Below, piece by piece: positions 1 through 9,111 of a stretch of DNA of 64,000 bases; position 1 is the first letter of the stretch, and every line of letters starts with the position of its first letter. Made by a program: the position numbers and the translations under genes. This DNA comes from Thalassospira povalilytica (GTDB lineage: Bacteria > Pseudomonadota > Alphaproteobacteria > Rhodospirillales > Thalassospiraceae), in contig NZ_PGTS01000005.1 of NCBI RefSeq assembly GCF_002844235.1, positions 62,001-126,000 on the forward strand. The letters are read 5' to 3'. The notes under the pieces are model-generated. The model ran no database searches, was not told the DNA's origin, and saw only the letters and a program-made list of their open reading frames with translations.

Positions 1-1
1 G

Positions 2-553
2 GGCATGAATGACTTTGTCGGCAAGCCTTTTGATTTCGAACTGATTGTGTCCAAAATCCTGAAACATGTGCGGGTCGGCTCAAAATCAAACAGAAGCAAC
101 CCAGCCCCGAAACCGGCTGACGAAACGGTGTCGTCAGCCGACAGCAGTCCCGCCGATGCCCCTGCCATTCCGGCTCAACAGGCGACGGGATCGGCATGGG
201 ATGATTTCCCGCTGCATGAGGAAAAGCTTGCAATTGAACTGACAGCAGGAAGTGTCGATCTGTATCATCGCCTGTGCAAACTCTATGACCCGCAAGCACG
301 CGACTGCCAGACGCAAATCCATCAGGCGATCAAGGATAACGAAACCAAAACCCTGAGCGAGCAGCTTCATATCATGAAGGGGTCATCGTCGCAGGTCGCA
401 GCAACCCGAATTTCAAAAATGTCTGCTGAAATGGAACGACTGACCCATAACGGGGAGATCGAAAAGGTTGCGGCAATGCTGGACGAATTTGACCGTGTTC
501 TGGACGAGACGTTGGCGATCCTTGCCACCAAGGGCGACGAAACATCCAGCTAG
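2..553 (+). CDS. Hybrid sensor kinase or response regulator, C-terminal part (receiver end plus Hpt domain), truncated by window edge
   Basis: Only the last ~183 residues are present; the reading frame is open to the left edge. The first residues (GMNDFVGKPFDFELIVSKI) match the end of a receiver domain, with the conserved lysine in the KPF motif. A Pro/Ala/Ser-rich linker of about 45 residues follows. Then comes a histidine phosphotransfer (Hpt) domain with the phospho-acceptor motif LHIMKGSSSQVAA, so His is present. The protein probably relays phosphate from an upstream kinase domain through the receiver to the Hpt histidine in the cytoplasm. It is convergent with the hybrid kinase at 640-3225, whose own Hpt-like domain lacks the His, so the two might cooperate; that is inference. 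The start lies outside the window. Confidence 0.8.
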   Translation, partial: GMNDFVGKPFDFELIVSKILKHVRVGSKSNRSNPAPKPADETVSSADSSPADAPAIPAQQATGSAWDDFPLHEEKLAIELTAGSVDLYHRLCKLYDPQARDCQTQIHQAIKDNETKTLSEQLHIMKGSSSQVAATRISKMSAEMERLTHNGEIEKVAAMLDEFDRVLDETLAILATKGDETSS

Positions 554-639
554 GATAATCGCCGCCCCGGGGAATACAAGGAATGCAGGGAATGAAGTGG
601 AATGAATTGACCGAAGGGGACGATCAGACGGCCTGATAT

Positions 640-3225
640 TCAGGCCTCTTTGCCCCCTTCATTGTCCCCTTCATCGCCCGCTTCTTCTTCCAACTGTTCA
701 AGGAACTGTTCGGTTGCCGCGATCCGGGCATTAAGCAAATCAACCAGGCCGCGTCCAACATCCTGCAAGGCATTGTCGATATTGGCTGGCCCGACAGTTT
801 CGCCCCTCTGGATTTTTTGCAGCATCTCGGCATGCTGTTTGAATTTAAGGGAATCTTCCACCGCCCCCACCACAGACAGCAATCCACCCAGCGCAGTCGT
901 TTCACGCACGATGTCTTCCCAGACCTTGCGTCCATGATCGATTTCAAGCTTGTGGGTCAACCGTTTAGCATCACGGACGAATGTCTTGAGCGAATTGACG
1001 TAGGTTGACGATTGTCCGTCAAAGCGCTGTTCGATCACATCAGCATTGAAACCAAGATCCCGACCAACCTTCCATGCCTCTACCGAATGTCTGGCGTTTT
1101 TATCTGTGTTCCTGAATTCTCGGGCCCTGCCAACATATTTGGACATGGCCATGACAATTTCGCGCATTACGAACGGCTTGATCACCACTTCGTTGGCACC
1201 CGATTGAAGGCTTCGGTGATGAAGTTCGGATGTGCTGTTGGCTGTCATCATCAGGACCGGAATATCCTGATAGCCCAGTTCGCGGATACGTTTGACCGCG
1301 TCGAACCCGTTCAGGTCAGGCATTTGCACATCCATCAGAACGATATCGATCTCGTCGCGGTAATTCTGCACTTTGCTGATCGCTTCATAACCGCCCGAAG
1401 CGGTATAGACCTGTGCCCCGTTGCGGATCATGAATTCCTTGGCGACTTCACGGTGCATCTGGTTGTCATCAACGATCAGCACCGTATTGCCCGAAAGTGA
1501 TTCGACATTGGCTCCCCGGTTATCCCTATCGGTGACCGGTTCCTGGACATGGGCGGTTGCATCGGCAACCGCGTCAAGCAACATGCTGAGTGTCACCGGT
1601 TTGGTCAGGAAGCCATTCAACACCCGCCCGCGGTCCTGGATATTTTTGGACAGGAATGTCCGGTTATGGGCGGATATCATAACAATGATCGGCACCTTGC
1701 CACCATTCTGAAGCTTTCTGATTTCCTCGCTGGTTTGCCAGCCATCCATACCAGGCATGCGCCAATCAATCAGAATGACGTCATATGACTCCCGCATGCC
1801 TTGTTTGAACCGGATCATATGCATTGCTGCTTCGCCTGACGCCGCAACATCAACCGTCCAGCCAAGTGCAGATGTCAGCTGCTCAAACACGGTTCGGGAT
1901 GTCTCATTATCATCAACAATAAGTGCCTGAAGGTTTTTAAGATGTGCCGGGACAACAAAGCCGGATCTGAAACTGTCAATCCCTTCGACACTTGCCTGGA
2001 AATGAAGACCCGTCATTTCCAGATTTTGATGATCAAGGAACAATTCACCACCAATCGCCGGGGCGATACGCCGGGCAATTTCGAGATCCAGGTGAATTCC
2101 GCCGGACGCCCCACCACCAATCTTGTCTTTGGTCAATACTTCGACACTGAGTTCGGGGAGTTTGTCCTCACTGTCGGTCATTCGAACACGGATCAACACC
2201 GTTTTGCCGACTTCACCGCCAATGACATGCAAAACAAGATGACAAACCAGCTTTGCAACCAGCTTTTTGTGGTATTTGATCGCCTTTTCGACACTGAGAT
2301 CGGTATCAAACAGGATTTCGTTATCTTCGATATCCTTGCGCTGTCCCAGCGCGAAAGAAATATCGTTTAACAGCTCATCGATACCGAATGTCTCGTAACT
2401 GCCTTCCTTGACCTGAAAATCCAGTTCAAAAAATGAAATCACGGAATCTGCGCGGTCTGCTGCTTCGCGGTATATTTTCTGCAACCCCGAGAAATAGCGT
2501 TGGGCATCGGGACCGACGGCGCTCATTTCTGCAAGATCAAGAATGCCTGACGCGTTTTGAAAGCGCGACCGCATGTCGTGACTAAGTTCACGCAACAACA
2601 TCCGGTCATCATCATTCAGCTTCAAGCTGCCCTGAACACCGATCGAAACAGGTTCGCGGATGCTGCCCAGGTCTTCTTCCGGCCGGATGATGACCAGCGC
2701 ATCGCTCCCCTCGCCCGTGCTGCTGCGAAGCGGAACCAGAATTACTGTCCCCGATATCGTGTGCCTGCCAATTTTCAGGGACTGGCGTTCCGAAACCAGC
2801 CAGTTTGGCCATTCATCGTCGTCCTGATCGCTCGCCCCGCCTTCTTTTCCGTTTGAAGGAAGATCAAGTTTCAGCCCTGATATCGTTTCGCTTGAAAGCC
2901 CGATGATCTCACGCAGATGACCGTTACAGCCGATGATTTTATGATTGCTGTCAATCGCCAATGCCGGGACCGGAAGCATGTAAATACATTCGACCAGCTC
3001 ACGCTGCAAAACCGAACGTGTGTCTTTGTGTTCCCGTTCCGCACTTTGGGTCGTATTCCGGAAAATACAGTAAAATGCCAGTATCGTCAGAAGAACGACA
3101 CAACCGCCCAGAACTTCATTCACAACGGGAAGTCCAACCACATATGAGCCCAGACCAGTCAGCGCGACAATCACAACACACACGCTGATCATAGCTTTGT
3201 CCGGCTTCATATCTTCCGACATCAA
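640..3225 (-). CDS. Membrane hybrid histidine kinase with two receivers and a degenerate Hpt-like tail
   Basis: 861 residues. Two hydrophobic segments (about 11-31 and 34-54) anchor it in the inner membrane. A PAS-like region follows (about 85-150), then a HisKA-like helix with His216 in ELSHDMRSRF. The ATPase region is unusual: the N-box position reads LVLHVIGG where Asn is expected, and the G boxes (about 366-380) lack the usual DxGxG and GLGL patterns. Receiver 1 (about 433-555) has Asp487 and Lys542; receiver 2 (about 581-700) has Asp632 and Lys683. The C-terminus resembles an Hpt helix bundle, but the histidine position appears to be Thr777. Family knowledge says such proteins relay phosphate; here catalysis is doubtful and it may be a scaffold or phosphate sink. 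Ligand unknown. Confidence 0.85.
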   Translation of the reverse strand: MMSEDMKPDKAMISVCVVIVALTGLGSYVVGLPVVNEVLGGCVVLLTILAFYCIFRNTTQSAEREHKDTRSVLQRELVECIYMLPVPALAIDSNHKIIGCNGHLREIIGLSSETISGLKLDLPSNGKEGGASDQDDDEWPNWLVSERQSLKIGRHTISGTVILVPLRSSTGEGSDALVIIRPEEDLGSIREPVSIGVQGSLKLNDDDRMLLRELSHDMRSRFQNASGILDLAEMSAVGPDAQRYFSGLQKIYREAADRADSVISFFELDFQVKEGSYETFGIDELLNDISFALGQRKDIEDNEILFDTDLSVEKAIKYHKKLVAKLVCHLVLHVIGGEVGKTVLIRVRMTDSEDKLPELSVEVLTKDKIGGGASGGIHLDLEIARRIAPAIGGELFLDHQNLEMTGLHFQASVEGIDSFRSGFVVPAHLKNLQALIVDDNETSRTVFEQLTSALGWTVDVAASGEAAMHMIRFKQGMRESYDVILIDWRMPGMDGWQTSEEIRKLQNGGKVPIIVMISAHNRTFLSKNIQDRGRVLNGFLTKPVTLSMLLDAVADATAHVQEPVTDRDNRGANVESLSGNTVLIVDDNQMHREVAKEFMIRNGAQVYTASGGYEAISKVQNYRDEIDIVLMDVQMPDLNGFDAVKRIRELGYQDIPVLMMTANSTSELHHRSLQSGANEVVIKPFVMREIVMAMSKYVGRAREFRNTDKNARHSVEAWKVGRDLGFNADVIEQRFDGQSSTYVNSLKTFVRDAKRLTHKLEIDHGRKVWEDIVRETTALGGLLSVVGAVEDSLKFKQHAEMLQKIQRGETVGPANIDNALQDVGRGLVDLLNARIAATEQFLEQLEEEAGDEGDNEGGKEA

Positions 3226-3366
3226 CTAACTCCCCCAGGCACACAACCCTGGAAACATTATTTCGCGATAAATTGTTCCTTTGGGTGTATATAGATACAG
3301 CACCAACCTATTGTAAGTCACTCATAAGAGTAGTTTTACTTTGCGATGAAGGCCATTGATGGCCAA

Positions 3367-3404
3367 ACAAAAAAAGACGCCCGAGCATGTCGTAGCGTCT
3401 TTTT
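3367..3404 (-). terminator. Rho-independent terminator
   Basis: Perfect 10-bp arms (3371-3380 and 3395-3404, AAAAAGACGC and its complement) enclose a 14-nt loop. On the minus strand the stem is followed by a T run, so it should end transcription of the lipoprotein gene stopping at 3440. It also lies upstream of the hybrid kinase start at 3225, insulating it. Confidence 0.8.
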
Positions 3405-3439
3405 GAAATGTCGGGAGCGACCAGCTGGATCACAATTTC

Positions 3440-5008
3440 CTATGAACAGGAATCCTTTGACAACCAGCCCAGAAAGACCGCGCCATCTTCGAGCCGTTGA
3501 TGGCTGAAACATTTTCCGTCGGGATAGGCGCTGCTGGCCGGGGTAAAGCGGACTTCGTCCTCGCCCGGTAGGATATTGGTGGTGGTTTCCACCAGTTCGG
3601 TATGAACCGTGCCCATGCCATCGGCCGGAACCAGACAGTCATAACGCCCGCCATTGCCATTCACCGTCCGCACCCCGACCATACCGTGGTTCATCGGCCA
3701 GGCCTTGAGAACCGACACCAGATCGCCCGGATTTTCCGCAAGGCAGGCCGTAATCGCCGGTTGCAGATCGGCGAAATATTCGGTCCAGATACCTTTGCCT
3801 GATGATTTCAGCTCATCGAGCTTTACCACCGGGAAGTTGCCCGGCGGCAATGCCAGGCCGACCGGTGCGGCAGACACGGCACAATGGGTTTCACCAGACG
3901 GGGTTTGCCAGATCGCATCTTCGCCCTTGCCGCGCAGTTCATACAGATCATTGGCATAGCCATATCCCGACCCGGTCGGAATACGGGCCAACGATAACGG
4001 TTCGCGACCGGGGAATTCGACGGTGGCGCGGTCAATGCGCTGCTCGAAGGTCACCGAAAAACGGCTTTGGTCGTCACAGACAAAGACCTTGGACCCGCCA
4101 AGTTTTGCGGTATCGCTGTTCATCTGGGCCAGCATCGCGTCGATGCGGCTCAATGCCACCTTGCTTTGGGCAAGGGCGCCGCTGACTTCATGTTCGTCGG
4201 GATTGCTTTGCACGCCATTGACGGTCTTGGTCCCCGATGAAAAGCGGCCTTGCGCGAAATCAAGCTGCAAGCTGTATTCCAGCGGCGCGTCGCTTTGCGC
4301 CCCGTCATAATTGACGCGCGTGGCATTTTCCGAAAACCGCAACAACTGACCATTGCGGTAATAAAGCTTCACATCCGAGGTGCCGTAATCACCAAGGTCG
4401 CGATGCTCGTCCACCATCATCGGTTCGCCTTCGGGCGAGACATATGCCTTGTAGGTCACGGTATGATCGGATGCGACATACTGACCGGGAATAACCCGCA
4501 AGGATGGCAGGCGGGCTTCGATTGCGGCAATGTCGCGCGCGGTATCGGCACCGTCAAATTTGCGCGCCCCGTCAGACTGGGTATGTGACACCGGACGCAC
4601 CGTAATTTCCACGTCATTTGGCGCATCACCGGTCAGCACCCGATAGACCTGATCATTGCGAAACAGCGTATCACCGTCGGAATTGACGATTTCGGCTTCA
4701 AGTGCATAGGTCATGCGCGGATCGATTTTCGATCCGTCATAGGGCAGGACAAAAACCATCGGCGGGTTTGACACCGGCTGACGCAGGGATGCGATTTCCA
4801 CTGACGGCGCATCGGCACGCGAGACATCCCGCAGCCTGACAACCAGAAACGCATTATCAGGCGACAGCGCAATCCGTTCGCGATAGGTCACCGAACCGGT
4901 GACCCTGGTCGTGCTGGTTTGAAATGCCGCACAGGCCGATAACAACGTGACCATGCCAATGGCAAGTAACGTCCTTACCCACATTTTCGCGGACGATATT
5001 GAGTTCAT
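3440..5008 (-). CDS. Lipoprotein with YbaY-type and MliC (lysozyme inhibitor)-type domains
   Basis: 522 residues from the start chosen here; an upstream in-frame ATG at 5044 lacks a ribosome site and would spoil the signal peptide. The N-terminus is a lipoprotein signal with lipobox LSAC (Cys26). The next ~120 residues (TGSVTYRERIALSPDNAFLVVRL and onward, with VFVLPYDGSKIDPRMTYALEA) match the YbaY/YscW-type lipoprotein domain. Later, VFVCDDQ, GSGYGYANDLYELRGKG and a closing ETHC form an MliC-like module, the family that inhibits c-type lysozyme at the membrane. A further C-terminal region of about 130 residues is unassigned. It probably sits in the outer membrane facing the periplasm and protects against lysozyme or binds glycans. 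It is monocistronic. Domain assignments are from motif recognition only. Confidence 0.8.
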   Translation of the reverse strand: MNSISSAKMWVRTLLAIGMVTLLSACAAFQTSTTRVTGSVTYRERIALSPDNAFLVVRLRDVSRADAPSVEIASLRQPVSNPPMVFVLPYDGSKIDPRMTYALEAEIVNSDGDTLFRNDQVYRVLTGDAPNDVEITVRPVSHTQSDGARKFDGADTARDIAAIEARLPSLRVIPGQYVASDHTVTYKAYVSPEGEPMMVDEHRDLGDYGTSDVKLYYRNGQLLRFSENATRVNYDGAQSDAPLEYSLQLDFAQGRFSSGTKTVNGVQSNPDEHEVSGALAQSKVALSRIDAMLAQMNSDTAKLGGSKVFVCDDQSRFSVTFEQRIDRATVEFPGREPLSLARIPTGSGYGYANDLYELRGKGEDAIWQTPSGETHCAVSAAPVGLALPPGNFPVVKLDELKSSGKGIWTEYFADLQPAITACLAENPGDLVSVLKAWPMNHGMVGVRTVNGNGGRYDCLVPADGMGTVHTELVETTTNILPGEDEVRFTPASSAYPDGKCFSHQRLEDGAVFLGWLSKDSCS

Positions 5009-5129
5009 TGAGACCCCGGTTTGCTCGTTTTTTGGATTGTGCATTTATATGCGCACAATGTTGCCGCCAAAAATACCTAAAACCAAGGCCAAAAAGGGGC
5101 AAGGCACGTTATTTGCTGCTGTTTTGCGT

Positions 5130-6227
5130 TCAGGCTACCCTGTCAGCAGGCGGATCAAGACGAATGCCGTCACCATCAAAAAGATGCCAGTTGTCCTGAT
5201 CGGCAATCGTCAGGGCCAATTGATCGCCGATCGAAACCCGGACAATGCCCGCCAGACGCACATTGACGTCCATCTGTGACGGATCGCCAATCCCGCAATG
5301 AAGCTGAACAAACGTATCCGATCCAAGATGTTCGACCGCCAAGACCGTGCCCTTTAATGCAGCATTGTCTTCGTCGCACAGAACCAGATGTTCGGGACGC
5401 GCCCCCACCGTCAGGGACCGGTTGGCGGCAACATGATCGCCCATCGCCACCGCAAGCCCCGATGGCATCACAACACGCCCGTTCTCGTCACTGCGTGCAT
5501 CCCAGAAATTCATCTTGGGTGATCCGATAAATCCGGCAACAAACCGGTTGGCCGGTTGCAGATAAAGATCAAGCGGCGTTCCCACCTGTTCGACAATCCC
5601 GTCACGCAACACAACAATCCGGTCTGCCATGGTCATGGCTTCGACCTGATCGTGGGTGACGTAAATCATGGTGGCCCCGAGTTCGCGGTGCAGACGGGCA
5701 AGCTCCATCCGCATATCGACGCGAAGTGCCGCATCAAGGTTTGAAAGCGGTTCATCAAGCAAAATGATTTTGGGATCCCGCGCAAGGGCCCGGCCAATCG
5801 CAACACGCTGGCGCTGTCCGCCCGAAAGCTGTTTGGGGGTGCGATCAAACAGATGAAGCAATTGCAAAACATCGCCGATTTCGCGGGTCTTGGCATCCAT
5901 ATCGGATTTCGACCACCCCGCCATCTTAAGCGGGAAGCCGATATTTTCCGCGACTGTCATATGCGGATAAAGCGCATAGGACTGAAACACCATGGCAATA
6001 TCGCGATCAGACGCCGGAAGATGATCAACACGTTTATCCCCCAGATGAATTTCACCAGCAGTGATTTCTTCAAGCCCGGAAATCATGCGCAGCAATGTGG
6101 ATTTGCCACAGCCCGACGGGCCGACAAAAACCACAAGTTCCCCGTCCCTGATCGACAGATCCACGCCCTTGATGATGTCGGCTGTGCCAAACGACTTTGT
6201 GACATTGAACAAAGATACAGACGACAT
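5130..6227 (-). CDS. Sugar ABC transporter ATP-binding protein (UgpC/MalK type)
   Basis: 365 residues, a normal length for the MalK/UgpC/MsmK family. Walker A is GPSGCGKST (36-44), the Q loop is FQSYALYPHM, the signature LSGGQRQR starts at 134 and Walker B is ILLDEPLSNLD (about 155-165); a TOBE-type regulatory domain fills the C-terminal third. It energises sugar import at the cytoplasmic face. It is the last gene of a minus-strand operon (binding protein, two permeases, PfkB kinase, this gene) and lies 1 nt after the kinase gene. It is a paralogue of the ATPase at 59288. Substrate is not deducible from the ATPase. Confidence 0.95.
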   Translation of the reverse strand: MSSVSLFNVTKSFGTADIIKGVDLSIRDGELVVFVGPSGCGKSTLLRMISGLEEITAGEIHLGDKRVDHLPASDRDIAMVFQSYALYPHMTVAENIGFPLKMAGWSKSDMDAKTREIGDVLQLLHLFDRTPKQLSGGQRQRVAIGRALARDPKIILLDEPLSNLDAALRVDMRMELARLHRELGATMIYVTHDQVEAMTMADRIVVLRDGIVEQVGTPLDLYLQPANRFVAGFIGSPKMNFWDARSDENGRVVMPSGLAVAMGDHVAANRSLTVGARPEHLVLCDEDNAALKGTVLAVEHLGSDTFVQLHCGIGDPSQMDVNVRLAGIVRVSIGDQLALTIADQDNWHLFDGDGIRLDPPADRVA

Positions 6228-6228
6228 T

Positions 6229-7287
6229 TCAGCTATTCTCCACCTGGTCGAATGTCATGATTTCTTCGCCGGTCGGCACTGGCGCGGACAGGACCGCTGC
6301 GACATCAGGGCAAAGATCGGAAATTTCGGGATATTTGCGCGGGTTGCTGGCAATGGCCTTGCCGGCGACTTCGATCCCGGCGCGCAATGCATCGGGCAAA
6401 GCGGCCTGCATCTGCAACGCCATCAAAAAGCCCGCGTTAAAACAATCCCCTGCCCCCACGGTGTCGACAACATCGACCGGTCCGGGTACGGGCACATGCA
6501 GGATATTGCCACCGGCAAAAGCCGTCGCCCCCGCCGCCCCGCGTTTGACCACAATAATCGCATCGGATGGCAGTTTATCGGCAATACGGGCCAGATATGT
6601 TTCGATATCGCGGGCAAATTCGGTTTGTGCAATGCCCAGAATGCCCGATGCCTCGGCATCATTGATCAGAAGGATATCCACATAGCCCAACCAGCTTTCA
6701 AGATGGGTCTGGACATCATCGCTCCATCCGCCGGTCGGCCATGCGGTATCAAGGGCAACAATCGCGCCGCTGTCATGCAGCTCCTTCATCAGGCTGGCGC
6801 AATCAGGCAACAGACCGGGCATCAGAAACGTTCCGACAAACAGTGCAATCGCACCATCAACCCGGGTTTCCGACAGCATTTCGCGCACCATCTTCGCGTC
6901 AAAGATCGAACTGTGCCCTTCGTTTGACAGGAACGTGCGTTCCTTATCAGGATGGGTCAGGCCAAACGTCACCGAGGTCACGGTATCGCTGCGATGCCAG
7001 TGATCGGCAAGCGGCCCGAACTGTTCGCACAGCCAGTCGCCCATGGCGTCCTTGCCGACATTGACGACAATATGCTGATGGGCATCAAGCGCCATCAAAG
7101 CCGCCCCAAAATTGCCGCATCCCCCGCCGATCCGCATTTCATAATCGGGATAGACGGTCTCGGTCCCCGGTTGCGGCCAATCGGCGATCGGGCCCATCAG
7201 CTGATCCACATTGATCGTGCCAATCGATATGATCGGACGTATCGGATCAGGACGAATGCCCGGATGTGATTTTGTCATGGCATTCAT
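6229..7287 (-). CDS. PfkB-family carbohydrate kinase
   Basis: 352 residues. PfkB signatures are clear: GGGCGN (54-59) near the N-terminus and the ATP/catalytic motif DTVGAGDCFNAGF (275-287), where Asp281 is the expected catalytic base. The family phosphorylates sugars, sugar acids or nucleosides with ATP. The start overlaps the stop of the upstream permease gene by four bases (ATGA), and the ATPase follows by 1 nt, so import and phosphorylation are translationally coupled. A kinase placed inside the transporter operon suggests the imported compound is an unphosphorylated furanose-type sugar or ketose. The specific substrate cannot be read from the sequence; ribokinase-like or KDG kinase-like activities are alternatives. 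Confidence 0.9.
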   Translation of the reverse strand: MNAMTKSHPGIRPDPIRPIISIGTINVDQLMGPIADWPQPGTETVYPDYEMRIGGGCGNFGAALMALDAHQHIVVNVGKDAMGDWLCEQFGPLADHWHRSDTVTSVTFGLTHPDKERTFLSNEGHSSIFDAKMVREMLSETRVDGAIALFVGTFLMPGLLPDCASLMKELHDSGAIVALDTAWPTGGWSDDVQTHLESWLGYVDILLINDAEASGILGIAQTEFARDIETYLARIADKLPSDAIIVVKRGAAGATAFAGGNILHVPVPGPVDVVDTVGAGDCFNAGFLMALQMQAALPDALRAGIEVAGKAIASNPRKYPEISDLCPDVAAVLSAPVPTGEEIMTFDQVENS

Positions 7288-8138
7288 CCCTTTACACTGC
7301 CGCTTGCAAGTCCGGACACCAGGGTTTTCTGCATGAAGAAGGCCAGAATGACCGGGGGTACCGCCGCCAGAATCCCGGCTGCTGAAATCAGGCCATAATC
7401 CGCCACACGCCCGGCCGCCAGATCGGCAATCGCCACCGTGATGGTTTTGGCCCGAATGTCATTGGTGAACAAAAGCCCGTAGAAAAATTCATCCCATGCC
7501 AGCAACACCGCCATCATCACCGCCGCCCCAAGGGCCGGACGGGCAATCGGCAGGATCACATACCAGATGGCCTGTAAGCGGTTGGCACCATCAATGATCG
7601 GGGCTTCGTCAAGATCGCCAGGAATGGTGTCAAAGTTGCTTTTGAGAAGCCAGGTCGTGAAGGGCAGCAGGATTGAGCAATAGACAATGATCAGGGCAAA
7701 GTGGGTATTGAGAAGCCCAAGCGCACTCATCACCGTATAGAGCGGCAAAACGATGGCCACAGGCGGCAACATAAAGATCGCAATCACCGCATAAAGCAGG
7801 TTCTTGCGCCGCGGTCCGGGCAAACGCGAAAAGCTGTAGGCCGCCGGAATGGCAGCAATGATCGAAAGACCGGTCGCGGCAAAGGCAATGATGATGCTGT
7901 TGCGAATACCATAGAGGAAACTGGCCGACGGGCTGTTTTCGGCAAACACCAAAAGATTGCGATAATTTTCAAAGGTCGGCGCATCCGGCCACCATTGCAA
8001 CGGCAAGGTGGTCAGATGGGTGGATGAGCTGATGCTCATGATAAACAGCCACAAAACCGGCACCGCAATCACGGTGGCAAGAACAAGTGCCCCCAGATAG
8101 ATGCAGATCTTTTTTGTCAGGGATGCCTTCATAATCAC
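7284..8138 (-). CDS. Carbohydrate ABC transporter permease (MalG type)
   Basis: 284 residues with about six membrane helices. The EAA loop that contacts the ATPase reads EAPIIDGANRLQAIWYVILP, typical of the MalG/UgpE subfamily, with an acidic residue and the conserved glycine. It forms the inner-membrane channel with the MalF-type partner encoded just upstream, whose stop overlaps this start by four bases. It overlaps the PfkB gene downstream in the same way. Sugar specificity is unknown. Confidence 0.93.
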   Translation of the reverse strand: MIMKASLTKKICIYLGALVLATVIAVPVLWLFIMSISSSTHLTTLPLQWWPDAPTFENYRNLLVFAENSPSASFLYGIRNSIIIAFAATGLSIIAAIPAAYSFSRLPGPRRKNLLYAVIAIFMLPPVAIVLPLYTVMSALGLLNTHFALIIVYCSILLPFTTWLLKSNFDTIPGDLDEAPIIDGANRLQAIWYVILPIARPALGAAVMMAVLLAWDEFFYGLLFTNDIRAKTITVAIADLAAGRVADYGLISAAGILAAVPPVILAFFMQKTLVSGLASGSVKG

Positions 8139-9019
8139 ACTTCTCCCTGCTTGCGGATCAGATACATGTATCCGGCAATCAGACAGGCACTGATCAAAAC
8201 AACAATCAGCGCATAGGATGCCCCGGAACCGACGCGCATATAGGCAAACGCTTCCTGATAGACATAGAAACTGACGGTCTTGGTACTGCTGGCCGGGCCA
8301 CCGCGGGTCATGACATAGATGATGTCAAAGACCTTGAAGGCCTCGATCGTGCGCAAAACCAGTGCGACGCTAAGCGGCCCCAGAATGGCCGGAAGGGTAA
8401 TGCGCCAGAACCGGTTCCACACCCCTGCCCCGTCAAGGGTCGCGGCCTCATACAAATCCTTGGGCACGGTCTGAAGGGCGGCCAGCGCAATCAGGGCCAC
8501 CAGCGGGAAGTTTTTCCAGACATCAGCCAGAATGACCATATCAAGGGCGGTTGCCGGGTCCCCCAGCCAGGAGCGATAGGCATCAAGCATCCCGATCTGG
8601 AGCAGAAGCGCATTCAGCGCCCCGAAATCCGGGTTATAGATCAGCCGCCACATCATGGCGTTGACCACCGTCGGCAGCGCAAGCGGCAAAATCAGCATGG
8701 CGCGCAACAGGGTCCGCCCGGCAAAGGCTTCGTTCAACAGCAGCGCAACCAGAACACCGATCACCATTTCCGCCCCGACGGAAGTGACGGCGAAATAGGT
8801 GGTGTGCCAGATGGCTTCAAGAAACTTGGAAGAAGACAGCGCGCGCACAAAGTTGTCAAAGCCGACAAAGATGCTGGTGACATCGGGCGCAATCAGTTTC
8901 GCACCGGTCAGGCTGTAATAGATCGTCTTGATCAGCGGGTAGCCACTGACCCCGACGATGATCACGATCATCGGGGTCAGTAAAAGCCACGCCGTCACCG
9001 TTTTACGATAGGAAATCAT
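8135..9019 (-). CDS. Carbohydrate ABC transporter permease (MalF type)
   Basis: 294 residues from the ATG at 9019 (MISYRKTVTAWLLLTPM). An 18-residue longer in-frame start at 9073 lacks a ribosome site and adds a hydrophilic stretch uncommon in the family, so the shorter form is preferred; neither start has a strong Shine-Dalgarno. Six membrane helices are visible, with the EAA-type loop YEAATLDGAGVWNRFWRITLP. It partners the MalG-type permease (4-nt overlap) and receives sugar from the binding protein encoded upstream. Confidence 0.9.
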   Translation of the reverse strand: MISYRKTVTAWLLLTPMIVIIVGVSGYPLIKTIYYSLTGAKLIAPDVTSIFVGFDNFVRALSSSKFLEAIWHTTYFAVTSVGAEMVIGVLVALLLNEAFAGRTLLRAMLILPLALPTVVNAMMWRLIYNPDFGALNALLLQIGMLDAYRSWLGDPATALDMVILADVWKNFPLVALIALAALQTVPKDLYEAATLDGAGVWNRFWRITLPAILGPLSVALVLRTIEAFKVFDIIYVMTRGGPASSTKTVSFYVYQEAFAYMRVGSGASYALIVVLISACLIAGYMYLIRKQGEV

Positions 9020-9111
9020 AGCGGTGCATTCGGCTCCGGAGTTTGAACCCGGACAAGCATGGAGGAGGATCACACAAGTCCGGGTTCTGGATCGAAAAGA
9101 CGCTTTCGCGC

